From NCBI RefSeq assembly GCF_000472925.1, contig NZ_AXAS01000001.1:186001-250000 (forward strand): a DNA stretch of 64,000 nt, given 5' to 3'. The notes under the pieces were generated by a model that was not told the DNA's origin, ran no database searches, and saw only the letters and a list, made by a program, of their open reading frames with translations. Source of the DNA: Bradyrhizobium sp. Ec3.3. Its GTDB lineage: Bacteria > Pseudomonadota > Alphaproteobacteria > Rhizobiales > Xanthobacteraceae. Within the stretch, counting starts at the first letter, position 1, and each line of letters opens with the position of its first letter. Below, piece by piece: positions 10,971-19,576 of the stretch. The translations under genes and the position numbers were made by a program.

Positions 10971-11099
10971 GCACCTCTCCCGCTTGCGGGGGAGGTCGGC
11001 GCGAAGCGCCGGGTGGGGGCTCTCTCCCCTCAGGGAATCTCTCTCTGTGGAGACACCCTCACCCCAACCCTCTCCCGCATGCGGGAGAGGGAGCGCACC
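10971..11099. repeat. Intergenic repeat of CTCTCCCGC/GCGGGAGAG type, copy 2
   Basis: Two nested hairpins, CCTCTCCCGCTTGCGGGGGA near 10973 and CCCTCTCCCGCATGCGGGAG near 11070, flank a GGCGCGAAGCGCC palindrome and a CACCCTCACCCCAACC spacer. The element separates the two paralogous TPR-DUF1311 genes. Confidence 0.65.
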
Positions 11100-11116
11100 T
11101 CCCGCGCCGAAGCAGT

Positions 11117-11887
11117 TCAGTACCCATCCACGCCGTTCAGCCGCTGCAAGCGGTCCTTCATCGCCTTCTTCAAATCATACCCGGGCCGGCCAAATTCGGC
11201 GTTGCGGCCGGCGATGAAATCGTCCTGCTCGCGCTGGAGGGTCTTGGCTTCCGCGGGACTACCGGCCTCGCGCGTGACGCGCGCGCTGGCGGCAAAGATC
11301 TCGCGGTCGAGATCGGCAAGCTCGGGACTGCCGCAGATCGCCTTCTCCACGGCGCGGCGGGCGCGTGCGCAGTTGAAGCTCGGCTTGCCGGCGACCGCCA
11401 TCTGCGCGCCCAGACGCTCGAGCTCCTGCGCCATCGCCTTGTGGTTGGCCCTGGCCTTCTCGTGATTGGGATTGATCCGCAAGGCCGCGCCAAAATCCTG
11501 CACCGCCTTGGGCCGGTCGCCCTTCTTCAGCCAGAGCTCGCCGCGCGCGTTGAAGATGTCGGCGAGCGAAGGATCGAGCAATAGCGCGCGGCTGAAATCG
11601 GCGATGGCACGATCGATCTGGTCGTGCCGCGCAAGCAGCGCGCCGCGCGAGACCAGCGCCTTGACGAGATCGGGCTTGGCGGTCTTCTCGTTGTCGATCA
11701 CGTCACCGCAGGCGGACGTTGCCTTCTCGACATCATCCGCCGCCGTCGCGGCGAGGCACGGCGCGATGTCGATCTGCGCGACTGCGGCCGGCTCGCCACC
11801 GGTCGCGGCCCGGCCTTGATGGGCCGGCAGCACGCACAGGATCATGGCGGTGCAGAGGCTCGGAATCAGAATGGATCGGCGCATCAT
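11117..11887 (-). CDS. Exported short TPR protein with C-terminal DUF1311/LprI-like domain
   Basis: About 256 residues from the ATG at 11887. A signal sequence (MMRRSILIPSLCTAMILCVL) ends near GRAATGG. Only two or three TPR units are present (AIADFSRALLLDPSLADIF, AVQDFGAALRINPNHEKA). The C-terminus PSFNCARARRAVEKAICGSP, LADLDREIFAASARV and GRPGYDLKKAMKDRLQRLNG is closely paralogous to that of the neighbouring 465-residue protein. The pair probably arose by tandem duplication, with gain or loss of TPR units. A periplasmic scaffold or inhibitor role is inferred only. Confidence 0.78.
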   Translation of the reverse strand: MMRRSILIPSLCTAMILCVLPAHQGRAATGGEPAAVAQIDIAPCLAATAADDVEKATSACGDVIDNEKTAKPDLVKALVSRGALLARHDQIDRAIADFSRALLLDPSLADIFNARGELWLKKGDRPKAVQDFGAALRINPNHEKARANHKAMAQELERLGAQMAVAGKPSFNCARARRAVEKAICGSPELADLDREIFAASARVTREAGSPAEAKTLQREQDDFIAGRNAEFGRPGYDLKKAMKDRLQRLNGVDGY

Positions 11888-11982
11888 CGTTGCAGTCGGA
11901 AATTCTCGCGTCGTGGAGGCGCTCTCCACTATACAGCCGGATTGATGCTAGCATCGTACCGCTGACGGTTTGGGGATATCTC

Positions 11983-13527
11983 GTGTCGACCTTCGAATGG
12001 ATCATCGCACTTCTGCTCGGCGCCGTTGCCTTATCGGCGCTGGCGCGGCGGATCAAGGTCCCCTACCCGACCTTTCTCGCCATCGGTGGCGCGCTGCTCG
12101 CTTTCGTGCCCGCGAGCCCCTCCTGGACGCTCCAGCCCGATCTCGCCTTGGCGCTTTTTGTCGCACCGGTGCTACTGGATGCCGCCTATGACACCTCGTT
12201 GCGCGATCTCCGCAACAACTGGGTTCCGGTCTCGACGCTTGTGGTCGCCGCGGTCGGCTTGACCACGGCCGGTGTCGCACTGGTGACGCATCGGTTGGTC
12301 CCCGATATGCCCTGGGCCGCCGCGGTCGCGCTCGGCGCGATCGTCGCGCCGCCGGATGCGGCTGCCGCGGTCGCCATCCTGCGTCAGGTCCGCCTGCCTT
12401 ATCGCATGGTCAAGGTCCTCGAAGGCGAGAGTCTGCTGAATGATGCGAGCGCGCTGCTGATCTATCGCATCGCGGTCGGCGCGGTCGTGATGGAGCACCT
12501 GAAGTGGAGCGAGATCGCGCCGACAATCGCGCTCGCGCTCGGCGGCAGCGTCATCGCCGGCTATCTCGCGGCGCGCATCATGCCGCTGTTCATCACGCGG
12601 ATCACGGAAGCGCCGAGCGCGATCATCGTGCAATTCGCTACGACCTTCATGATCTGGATCGGCGCCGAGCATCTCGGCCTCTCCGGTATCCTGACCATCG
12701 TCGTCTACGCCATGGCCGTCGCGCGCATGGCGCCGGCGCGCATGCCGGCGCGGTTGCGGGTGCCGTCCTACGCGGTGTGGGAGACGACCGTGTTCGTGCT
12801 CAACGTGCTCGCCTTCATACTGATCGGATTGCAGGTTCAGCCGATCTGGTCGCGCCTCGCAGAGGATGTGCGCTGGGAGTATTGCGTGGCGGCAGCGTGG
12901 ATCCTGCTCACGGTGATCCTGGTGCGGCTCGCCTGGGTGATGACCTACCGCACGATCCTGCGCATCCTCGTCGCGTACGGCATCTATTGCCCGACGGACC
13001 CGAATGCAGTGACCTCGCCCAAGGGCGGCATCATCGTATCCTGGTGCGGCATGCGAGGGCTGGTGACGCTCGCCACCGCCTTTGCGCTGCCGGAGAATTT
13101 CCCCTATCGCGACTTCATCCTGTTCATAGCCTTCGCCGTCGTGCTGGGATCACTGGTGATCCAGGGCCTGACGCTACGGCCGCTGATCCTGGCATTCGAC
13201 CTCAAGGACGATGATCCCGTCGCGGGCGAGGTCGCTCGCGGACGCGCGCTCGCCTATCAGGCCGCGCTCGACGAGATCGATGCGGATCCGTCGGAAGAGG
13301 CCGAGATCCTGCGGCTGGAATACCGGGCGCTGCTGATGCAGGCCGAGAACGATCCCAATGGCGGCGTCGCCAGCGGCGAGCTGCCCGCCGATCCCCTGCG
13401 CCGCCGCGCCATCGACGCCGCCCGCAAGACCATCTTCGACCTGCGTGCCACAGAGGTCATCGGCGACGACGCGTTTCACAAGCTCGAGGAAGAGCTGGAT
13501 CGTGCCGAGCTGAGCGCGGGGGGATGA
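11983..13527 (+). CDS. Na+/H+ antiporter, CPA1 (NhaP-like) family
   Basis: A 514-residue membrane protein with about 12 hydrophobic segments and a charged cytoplasmic C-terminal tail of roughly 110 residues. CPA1 landmarks are GAIVAPPDAAAAVAILRQ (the ion-binding helix, normally P-x-D-P), GESLLNDASALLIYR, and GGIIVSWCGMRGLVTLATA. The start is a GTG at 11983 with GGGGA at about 11973-11977; the reading frame is open further upstream, but that extension is arginine-rich and overlaps the divergent gene. It should exchange Na+ or K+ for protons at the inner membrane. Stands alone, divergent from the TPR-DUF1311 genes. Confidence 0.87.
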   Translation: MSTFEWIIALLLGAVALSALARRIKVPYPTFLAIGGALLAFVPASPSWTLQPDLALALFVAPVLLDAAYDTSLRDLRNNWVPVSTLVVAAVGLTTAGVALVTHRLVPDMPWAAAVALGAIVAPPDAAAAVAILRQVRLPYRMVKVLEGESLLNDASALLIYRIAVGAVVMEHLKWSEIAPTIALALGGSVIAGYLAARIMPLFITRITEAPSAIIVQFATTFMIWIGAEHLGLSGILTIVVYAMAVARMAPARMPARLRVPSYAVWETTVFVLNVLAFILIGLQVQPIWSRLAEDVRWEYCVAAAWILLTVILVRLAWVMTYRTILRILVAYGIYCPTDPNAVTSPKGGIIVSWCGMRGLVTLATAFALPENFPYRDFILFIAFAVVLGSLVIQGLTLRPLILAFDLKDDDPVAGEVARGRALAYQAALDEIDADPSEEAEILRLEYRALLMQAENDPNGGVASGELPADPLRRRAIDAARKTIFDLRATEVIGDDAFHKLEEELDRAELSAGG

Positions 13528-13584
13528 TGCTCCCAGACAAGCGAAGCGCAGATCCGGGACGACAGAGGAGGGTGTGGCTGGCGA

Positions 13585-14391
13585 TCACGCCCCTGATTTA
13601 CACGTGATGCCGCCGTCGACGATGAGCTCGATACCCGTCACGTATTTCGACTCGTCGGAGGCCAAAAACAGCGCGGCGTTGGCGACGTCCCAGGCGTCGC
13701 CCATGTGGCCCATCGGCACCTGGGCGTCGCGGGCGCGCCACATCGCCTCCACGTCGCCCTTGGCGTAGCTGGCAGCGAGACCTGCGGAATGTTCGACCAT
13801 CGGCGTCTTCATCAGGCCGGGCAGGATCGCGTTGACGCGGACATGGTGGCGCGCGAACTCGACCGCCGTGGTGCGCGTCATCATGTTCATCGCAGCCTTC
13901 GAGGTGCCGTAGCTGACGTAGGAGAGGCCCATGTGGCGGATCGAGGCGATCGAGGAGATGTTGATGATCGAGCCGCCGCCCTGCTTTGTCATCACGGGGA
14001 TCACCTGCTTCATGGCGAGGTAGGCGCTCTTGAGGTTGACGGTGAAGACGCGATCCCAGCTCTCCTCGGTCACCTCGACCACGCTGCCCATCTCGGCGAT
14101 GCCGACATTGTTGTCGAGCACGTCGATGCGGCCATAGGCTTTCAGGCACGCTGCGACCATGACCTCAATGTCGCTCGCGCGCGACACATCGGCGGTGAAA
14201 GCGGCCGCCTTGCCGCCCTCGCTTGTGATGATCTTCGCGGTCTCCTCGGCCGCAGTGCCGCTGCGATCGACGCAAAACACCGACGCGCCCTCACGCGCAA
14301 AGGTCACCGCTGTCGCCTTGCCGTTGCCCCAGCCCGGTCCGATCGAGCCGGCGCCGACTACCATCGCGACCTTGCCCTTGAGCCGATCCAT
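13585..14391 (-). CDS. SDR-family NAD(P)-dependent oxidoreductase
   Basis: A 268-residue classical short-chain dehydrogenase/reductase. The cofactor-binding glycine motif is VVGAGSIGPGWGNGKA (about 11-26), longer than the usual TGxxxGxG because of a PGWGNG insertion. The catalytic tetrad is visible as N119 (FTVNLK), S147 (INISSIAS), Y161 and K165 (YGTSK). The C-terminus has GIELIVDGGITCKSG. It begins 12 bp after the DUF1850 stop, so it is probably the last gene of the TRAP transporter operon and may oxidise or reduce the imported compound (inference). Substrate unknown. Confidence 0.88.
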   Translation of the reverse strand: MDRLKGKVAMVVGAGSIGPGWGNGKATAVTFAREGASVFCVDRSGTAAEETAKIITSEGGKAAAFTADVSRASDIEVMVAACLKAYGRIDVLDNNVGIAEMGSVVEVTEESWDRVFTVNLKSAYLAMKQVIPVMTKQGGGSIINISSIASIRHMGLSYVSYGTSKAAMNMMTRTTAVEFARHHVRVNAILPGLMKTPMVEHSAGLAASYAKGDVEAMWRARDAQVPMGHMGDAWDVANAALFLASDESKYVTGIELIVDGGITCKSGA

Positions 14392-14403
14392 CGCGTTTCT
14401 CCC

Positions 14404-14787
14404 TTACTTCTGTTGTTCTTCGCAGACGCTCATGCGGGTGACATCAGTACCGACGGCGTGGCCGATGATCTCCGACAACGTCCGGCATTTTCCTTCGCTG
14501 CACAACCGCCACTCCCCGGCGACGCCGGAATTGCCGAGCATCACCTCACGCATGGGTGGGCGCGCGGGTCGCCACTGGAACCAGCCGTCAGTGAGGCGCG
14601 CCTCGGGCGGCGGCTCCATGCCGGCGCCGGAGCCTTTGACTCGCGCCTGCACGAGCTCGAGGCCCTCCGGCGTGACGCGCCAGTCTTCCTGCCAGTCGAT
14701 CTTCTCGATCGAATGCGTCCAGACAAGCGTGAAGGCTGCGAGCGCCAGCGCCTTCACGCTTCCGGCCGAGGCGAGGCAGAGGCTCAC
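14404..14787 (-). CDS. DUF1850 protein associated with a TRAP transporter
   Basis: A 127-residue protein. I place the start at a GTG whose first bases overlap the TGA of the permease gene (GTGA, 14784-14787), giving a short hydrophobic N-terminus and then VWTHSIEKIDWQEDWRV, a hallmark of DUF1850. A larger frame with ATG at 14823 exists but would overlap the permease by 40 bp. DUF1850 genes typically accompany TAXI-type TRAP transporters; the role is not established. The C-terminus has two cysteines (WRLCSEGKCRTL) and ends VCEEQQK. Confidence 0.82.
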   Translation of the reverse strand: MSLCLASAGSVKALALAAFTLVWTHSIEKIDWQEDWRVTPEGLELVQARVKGSGAGMEPPPEARLTDGWFQWRPARPPMREVMLGNSGVAGEWRLCSEGKCRTLSEIIGHAVGTDVTRMSVCEEQQK

Positions 14788-16892
14788 ACCGCCTGGACCG
14801 TTGCCGGCGGGCGCTGCCGCCATTGCCAGAGCACGATCGCGGCCGTCAGCACGAAGCCGATGGTGTCACTGAGCGGGAAGTCGCCAAGCAGGCAGAGCGC
14901 GGCGCCGAGCGCGAGCGCGCGTTCGAGCAAGCTGAGCCGCGTGAACAGGAAGCCGATCGCGACCATGCCGAACAGGCCGATCGCCGCCAGCGCCTTGAAG
15001 GTCGCGAGCGCCACCGCGCCATAGAAGCCGAGCTTTGCGGCCATCGGATCGCCCGCCTGCAGCATCAACGCCGGCGAATAGACGAAGATGAAGGGGATGA
15101 CGTAGCCGGCGAGCGCGATGCGCATCGCTTCCCAGCCGATCTTGTCCGGATTCTCCTTGGCGATCGGCGCCGCGGCGAGTGCGGCGAGCGCGACCGGCGG
15201 CGAGAGGTCGGCCATGATGCCGTAATAGAACGCGAACATGTGGCTCGCGATCAGGGGCACCCCTAACTTTGCCAGCGCGGGTGCGGCGAGCGCGGCGGTG
15301 ATGATGTAGGTCGGGATCGTGGGAATGCCGGTGCCGAGCAGGATCGACAGCAGCATGGTCATGATCAGCGCCAGGAATAGGCTCTTCTCGCCGAGCCCGA
15401 TCACCCAGCCGCCGAAGATTGTGCCGACGCCGGTCTGCGACATCATGCCGATGATGACGCCGACGATGGCGCAGGCCATGCCGACCGTGATGGCGGATTT
15501 CGCGCTTTCGGCCAGCGCATCGCGGCAGGCGCGCAAAGCGGCAAGCCCGCCGCGGACGAAGGCGGTGATCACGATCAACCCGGCGACGACACATGACACC
15601 GGCACGATCTGAAGGCCGTCGCGCGACAGTGCGGCGACGACGAGCGCAAGCCCGATCCAGAAGATGTAGCGGATCACCATGGCCGATGCCCCCGCCGTGA
15701 TGCTGGCCCCCAGGATCAGCGTCACCGTCAGCGCAAGGCCCATGCTGCCGGCATAGAGCGGCGTAAAGCCTTCGAACAGCATGTAGACGAGCGCCGCAAG
15801 CGGCAGCACGAGGTACCAGCGCGTCACCAGCGCTTTCCAGGCGCTCGGGATTTCCCCGCGTTTCATGCCGGTGAGCCCGTGCTTGCCGGCTTCCAGATGC
15901 ACCATCCAGAAGGCGGAAGCGAAATAGAGCACCGCAGGAATCGCAGCCGCCTTCACGATTTCCGAGTACTGGACCCCTAGCGTCTCCGCCATGATGAAGG
16001 CCACCGCGCCCATCACCGGCGGCATGATCTGCCCGCCCATCGAAGCGGTGGCCTCGACGCCGGCGGCAAAGGCGCGGCGGTAGCCGAACTTGATCATCAG
16101 GGGAATCGTGAACTGGCCGACTGTCACGACATTGGCAACGCCCGAGCCCGAGATCGTGCCCATCATGCCCGAGGCGAACACCGCGACCTTGGCAGGGCCG
16201 CCACGGGTGCGGCCGAACAGGCCGAGCGAGACGTCGGTGAAGAGCTGAATCATGCCGGCGCGCTCCAGGAACGAGCCGAACAGGATGAACAGGAAAATGT
16301 AGGTCGCCGAGACGTAGATCGGCACGCCGTAGAAACCTTCGGTGCCGAAGGACAGATGCGTGACGATCTGGTCGAAGTCATAACCGCGATGGTTGAGCGG
16401 CGACGGCAGGTACTGGCCGAAGAACCAGTAGACGAGGCACGCGCCGCACATCAAAGGCAGCGCCGCGCCCATCAGGCGCCGCGTGCCCTCGAAGATCAGC
16501 ACCGCGAGCAGCGTACCGACGGCGAGATCGACCTGCGTCGGATCGCCGTCGCGCGCGATCAGATCGGCGTAAAAGATCCATTGATAGAGGCCGCACAAAA
16601 ATCCGGCGCCGCCGATCAGCCATCCGATCGCGCGGCCGGCATCGCTTCGGGCCGTGAAGTTGCCGATCAGGCCGAAGGTGAGCAGCACGAGGAAGCCGAC
16701 ATGGACGCCGCGCACCACCTGGCTTGGCAGATAGTTGAAGGCGGCGACGTAGAGCTGGAAGGCCGCAAACGCGATGCCGATCCAGTAGGCGAGATGACCC
16801 CACCAGCCCGGTCCGAATCCTTCCGGAAAGCCATGCTCGAAATTGTCGAATTCGACCTTGATGGGCGCCTGTGCGCCCTCCGCCTGCAACAT
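14784..16892 (-). CDS. TRAP transporter fused permease (DctQ-DctM type), TAXI class
   Basis: A 702-residue polytopic protein in which the small four-helix domain (residues about 30-180) and the large 12-helix DctM-like domain are fused, as is usual for TAXI systems. Landmarks are RTRGGPAKVAVFASGMMG, GSGVANVVTVGQFTIPLM, ASMGGQIMPPVMGA and GTGIPTIPTYIITAA. It should import an organic acid using an ion gradient with the binding protein encoded just upstream. I use the ATG at 16892 (MLQAEGAQ); one at 16958 is also in frame. The gene overlaps DUF1850 by 4 bp. Confidence 0.9.
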   Translation of the reverse strand: MLQAEGAQAPIKVEFDNFEHGFPEGFGPGWWGHLAYWIGIAFAAFQLYVAAFNYLPSQVVRGVHVGFLVLLTFGLIGNFTARSDAGRAIGWLIGGAGFLCGLYQWIFYADLIARDGDPTQVDLAVGTLLAVLIFEGTRRLMGAALPLMCGACLVYWFFGQYLPSPLNHRGYDFDQIVTHLSFGTEGFYGVPIYVSATYIFLFILFGSFLERAGMIQLFTDVSLGLFGRTRGGPAKVAVFASGMMGTISGSGVANVVTVGQFTIPLMIKFGYRRAFAAGVEATASMGGQIMPPVMGAVAFIMAETLGVQYSEIVKAAAIPAVLYFASAFWMVHLEAGKHGLTGMKRGEIPSAWKALVTRWYLVLPLAALVYMLFEGFTPLYAGSMGLALTVTLILGASITAGASAMVIRYIFWIGLALVVAALSRDGLQIVPVSCVVAGLIVITAFVRGGLAALRACRDALAESAKSAITVGMACAIVGVIIGMMSQTGVGTIFGGWVIGLGEKSLFLALIMTMLLSILLGTGIPTIPTYIITAALAAPALAKLGVPLIASHMFAFYYGIMADLSPPVALAALAAAPIAKENPDKIGWEAMRIALAGYVIPFIFVYSPALMLQAGDPMAAKLGFYGAVALATFKALAAIGLFGMVAIGFLFTRLSLLERALALGAALCLLGDFPLSDTIGFVLTAAIVLWQWRQRPPATVQAV

Positions 16893-16970
16893 GCCCGTTT
16901 CCCCGCGCCCCGATGGGGGCGTTATTACAGCATTTGCGCTGCGTCCTGAATACGTCATGCGCTTTGCTCC

Positions 16971-17096
16971 GTCATTCCGGGGCGATGCGACGGGACCGCG
17001 CGAAGCGCGGCCCGGAGCATCGAGCCCGGAATCTCGAGATTCTCAGGTGCGCAACTGCGCACCATAGCTCGGCTCTTCGAGCCGCCCCGGAATGAC
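16971..17096. repeat. Intergenic palindromic repeat (GTCATTCCGGGGCG type)
   Basis: The element opens GTCATTCCGGGGCGATGCGA and closes with GAGCCGCCCCGGAATGAC, so its ends are inverted. Internal hairpins are CCGCGCGAAGCGCGG, TCTCGAGA and GGTGCGCAACTGCGCACC. It fills the gap between the TRAP binding-protein gene and the permease gene and could attenuate expression of the permease relative to the binding protein (inference). Confidence 0.75.
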
Positions 17097-17112
17097 TACG
17101 GAGAAAGTCGCG

Positions 17113-18072
17113 CTACTTGATCAGTCCCTTTTCCCTGTAATAGCGGATCGCGCCGGGGTGCAGTGGGACCGGGCTGCCGGTCGCCGCCGTCTCGAGCTTG
17201 ATCTCCTTGCCGGCGACATGCGCGTTCGCAAGCTCGGGCAGCGACTCGTAGATCAGCTTGGTCATCTGATAGGCGAGATCATCCGAGACCGCCGCGCTCG
17301 TCACGAGATAGTTCACGACCGCCGCCGTGGGCACGTCCTTGTCCTGACCGGTATAGGTGTTGGCGGGGATCACGGCCGAGATGAAGGGCGGGCCGATCTT
17401 GTCGACGGTCTCCTTCGGCACGGCGACGACCGTGATCGGGCTCGAGGTCGAGAGGTCCTTCAGCGAGGCAACGCCGAGGCCCGCCGATTGCAGCGTCGCG
17501 TTGAGCTGGCGGTTCTTCATGAGGTCGACGGATTCGGCGAACGGCAGATATTCCACCTTGCCGAGATCCTTGTAGCTCATACCGGCGGCGGCCAGGATCG
17601 CGCGCGAGTTGAGCTCGGTGCCGGATTTCGGCGCCCCGACCGAAAGGCTCTTCCCCTTGAGGTCGGCGAGGGTCTTGATGCCGCTCTCGGCGGTCGCGAC
17701 GATCTGGATGTAGTTCGGATAGATCGCGCCGATGGTGCGGAGCTTGTCGAGCTTGTTCTTGAAGCCCGCCTCCTCCTCGCCATCCCAGGCAGCCTTCAGG
17801 GAGTCGCCGAGCGTGAACGCCAGTTCACCGCGGCCCTGCTGCAGGAGGATGAGATTCTCAACCGACGCCTTGGTGGCCTGCACCTGCGTCTTCACGTTCG
17901 GAATCTTGTCGCTGTAGATTTTCCCGATCGCGACGCCGAGCGGATAGTAGACGCCGGAGGTGCCGCCCGTCAGCACGTTGATGAACGATTGTGCCTGCGC
18001 ACAAGAGGCTGACAAAGGCACCGACGCCGCCAGAGCAAGAGCCGAGGCTGCGCCGATCAACTTCAATTTCAT
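17113..18072 (-). CDS. TAXI-family TRAP transporter substrate-binding protein
   Basis: A 319-residue periplasmic binding protein. The signal sequence (MKLKLIGAASALALAASVPL) ends near CAQAQS, followed by the family opening FINVLTGGTSGVYYPLG. Other TAXI features are VQATKASVENLILLQQGRGE, GKSLSVGAPKSGTELNSR and a C-terminal HPGAIRYYREKGLIK. The start at 18072 is favoured because GGGGAG lies about 8 bp upstream; an ATG three codons earlier abuts that site. First gene of the operon with the fused permease, DUF1850 and SDR. Ligand cannot be read from sequence. Confidence 0.92.
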   Translation of the reverse strand: MKLKLIGAASALALAASVPLSASCAQAQSFINVLTGGTSGVYYPLGVAIGKIYSDKIPNVKTQVQATKASVENLILLQQGRGELAFTLGDSLKAAWDGEEEAGFKNKLDKLRTIGAIYPNYIQIVATAESGIKTLADLKGKSLSVGAPKSGTELNSRAILAAAGMSYKDLGKVEYLPFAESVDLMKNRQLNATLQSAGLGVASLKDLSTSSPITVVAVPKETVDKIGPPFISAVIPANTYTGQDKDVPTAAVVNYLVTSAAVSDDLAYQMTKLIYESLPELANAHVAGKEIKLETAATGSPVPLHPGAIRYYREKGLIK

Positions 18073-18253
18073 GATTTTCATCTCCCCAAACCGGCGGCGA
18101 AATTGGCCGGATGGGGGGTGCGGGTCAACCCATCCAAAAGGCAAAACAGGGCTGCACGAAACAGCCGTTATGCCTGATTTTCACGGAGCTCGGCGGGTGC
18201 GGCGACGTGGCGCACTTCAGCCTCGAGTCGGATCGACTGAGCCGCGGTCTCGG

Positions 18254-18419
18254 TCACCTCTCCCGCTTGCGGGAGAGCATAGGCCGCCTTCGGCGGCCGT
18301 CCTCTTAGAGACGCGGAGGCAAAGCGCCTCGGCTATGCCGAAGGCGCGGGTGAGGACTCTGTCCGCTCGGGGTTCTCAATTGCGGAGACACCCTCTCCTC
18401 AGCCCTCCCCCGGGAGCGC
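18254..18419. repeat. Intergenic repeat of CTCTCCCGC/GCGGGAGAG type, copy 3
   Basis: The segment has CACCTCTCCCGCTTGCGGGA, a GGCCGCCTTCGGCGGCC hairpin near 18283, a further GGCAAAGCGCC-type unit, and a closing CCCTCTCCTCAGCCCTCCCC. It lies between the TRAP binding protein (start side) and the next leftward gene. Confidence 0.6.
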
Positions 18420-18423
18420 CCCC

Positions 18424-18900
18424 TCACTGGAACGTCATGTCCAGGCATTTGGAAATGTCGGAGCCGAGGCCGGAGGAAATGATGATGCAGCCGCGCACCT
18501 TCTGCGTGGTCACGTCTGCGGCCCACACCGAATAGCCGCCGGGGCCGAAGAACGAATTGGTATTCGGCGGCTCGGTCTCGGTCGCATCGAAATCGTAGTG
18601 GCCGTCGGTCTCGAAGATGCGCGGCTTCTTGGTGCAGCCGCCGTCGGTCTGCACGTTGATGACTTCCTTGTTGTCGCGGGTCAGCGCCAGCGAGACCTGG
18701 CAACGGAAATATTCCGAGGTCTTGGTGTTGAAGAGATAGGTGTAGGACTTGCAGGTGGCGGTGTTCAGCTTGCCAGGGGCAAGGCCGCGGCTGCAGGAAA
18801 TCCGCTGATTGTGGCTGAGCTGGTAGTCATCGGCATGGGCGACGGGCGCGAGCGTCACCAGCAAGGCGGCGGACAAGCAAATTTTTATGACATGGTTCAT
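18424..18900 (-). CDS. Exported protein of unknown function
   Basis: A 158-residue protein from the ATG at 18900. The signal peptide is MNHVIKICLSAALLVTLA, with a cleavage site near AHADDYQ. The mature part has six cysteines (ISCSRG, TATCKSY, FRCQVS, GGCTKK, GCIIIS, KCLDMT), consistent with disulfides in the periplasm, and ends CLDMTFQ. I do not recognise the family. It is read leftward, between a repeat element and the divergent small gene at 19126. Confidence 0.7.
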   Translation of the reverse strand: MNHVIKICLSAALLVTLAPVAHADDYQLSHNQRISCSRGLAPGKLNTATCKSYTYLFNTKTSEYFRCQVSLALTRDNKEVINVQTDGGCTKKPRIFETDGHYDFDATETEPPNTNSFFGPGGYSVWAADVTTQKVRGCIIISSGLGSDISKCLDMTFQ

Positions 18901-19125
18901 TGGAATCATCCCTACCCAATCTCTTTGTCGAATTGCGTTCTAGACGGAAAGCGGAACATAGTCGCGAGAGGGCGAAGGGAAAATCACAAACTGCTGGTCG
19001 GGATGTGATTGGGCACGACGACCCGCCTGACGGGACGTGCGTTGCGACCGAGGCGCGTATTGACCGGCAAAGACCGTTCGTGATTTGTTCGGAACGGCAA
19101 CCAAGAAGTTACGGGGAGGATGAGG

Positions 19126-19431
19126 ATGACTGGATTTCCAACGAAGGCCTTGATGGCCGCGGCGATGCTCGGGGCGCTCGCCGCGCCGGCCGTCGCGCAG
19201 ACCGCCGCGACGCCGTGGGAGCTGAAGCCCGACATGGGCTATGCCTATGACAAGGAAGGCAAGACATTCTCCTACAAGATGGGCACCAGCAATGCCGGCG
19301 ACCTCCTGAAGGGCGCCAAGAAGGTACCGCGGGGCACGCTGTTCTTCATCGGCCAGAACGGCCAGCTCTACATGCGCACCGGCCCGTACCTCGAGGGCGA
19401 CGGGCGGTTCAAGTTCGGCCCGGATCAATAA
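19126..19431 (+). CDS. Small exported protein of unknown function
   Basis: A 101-residue protein: MTGFPTKALMAAAMLGALAA is a signal peptide with cleavage near AVAQTAA. The mature part is short and compact: WELKPDMGYAYDKEGKTFSY, then KKVPRGTLFFIGQNGQLYM and a C-terminal GRFKFGPDQ. The GGGGAGG upstream lies almost directly against an ATG at 19120 and about 6 bp from the ATG at 19126, so the latter is preferred. It resembles small periplasmic proteins common in this group, but the function is unknown. Confidence 0.7.
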   Translation: MTGFPTKALMAAAMLGALAAPAVAQTAATPWELKPDMGYAYDKEGKTFSYKMGTSNAGDLLKGAKKVPRGTLFFIGQNGQLYMRTGPYLEGDGRFKFGPDQ

Positions 19432-19462
19432 GGGGGCGGCGGAGCGGCGCCATTCAGTCGAT

Positions 19463-19567
19463 GTCATCACCCGCGAAAGCGGGTGATCCAGTATTCCAGA
19501 GACAGCGATGGGATACGGAGAGGCCGCGGCGTACTGGATGCCCCGCCTTCGCTTCGCGGGGCATGAC
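19463..19567. repeat. Intergenic palindromic repeat (GCGAAAGCGGGTGATCCAG type), copy 3
   Basis: It has the same architecture as copies at 1498 and 7078: GTCATCACCCGCGAAAGCGG, a TGATCCAGTATTCCAGAG core, then GCGTACTGGATGCCCCGCC and a closing GGGGCATGAC. It lies between two convergent genes and could serve as a bidirectional end. Confidence 0.75.
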
Positions 19568-19576
19568 GGCCACCTT

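Noticed and set aside
9778-11217. A 479-codon plus-strand frame across the TPR-DUF1311 genes
   Set aside because: Periodic antisense of TPR repeats; no independent evidence.
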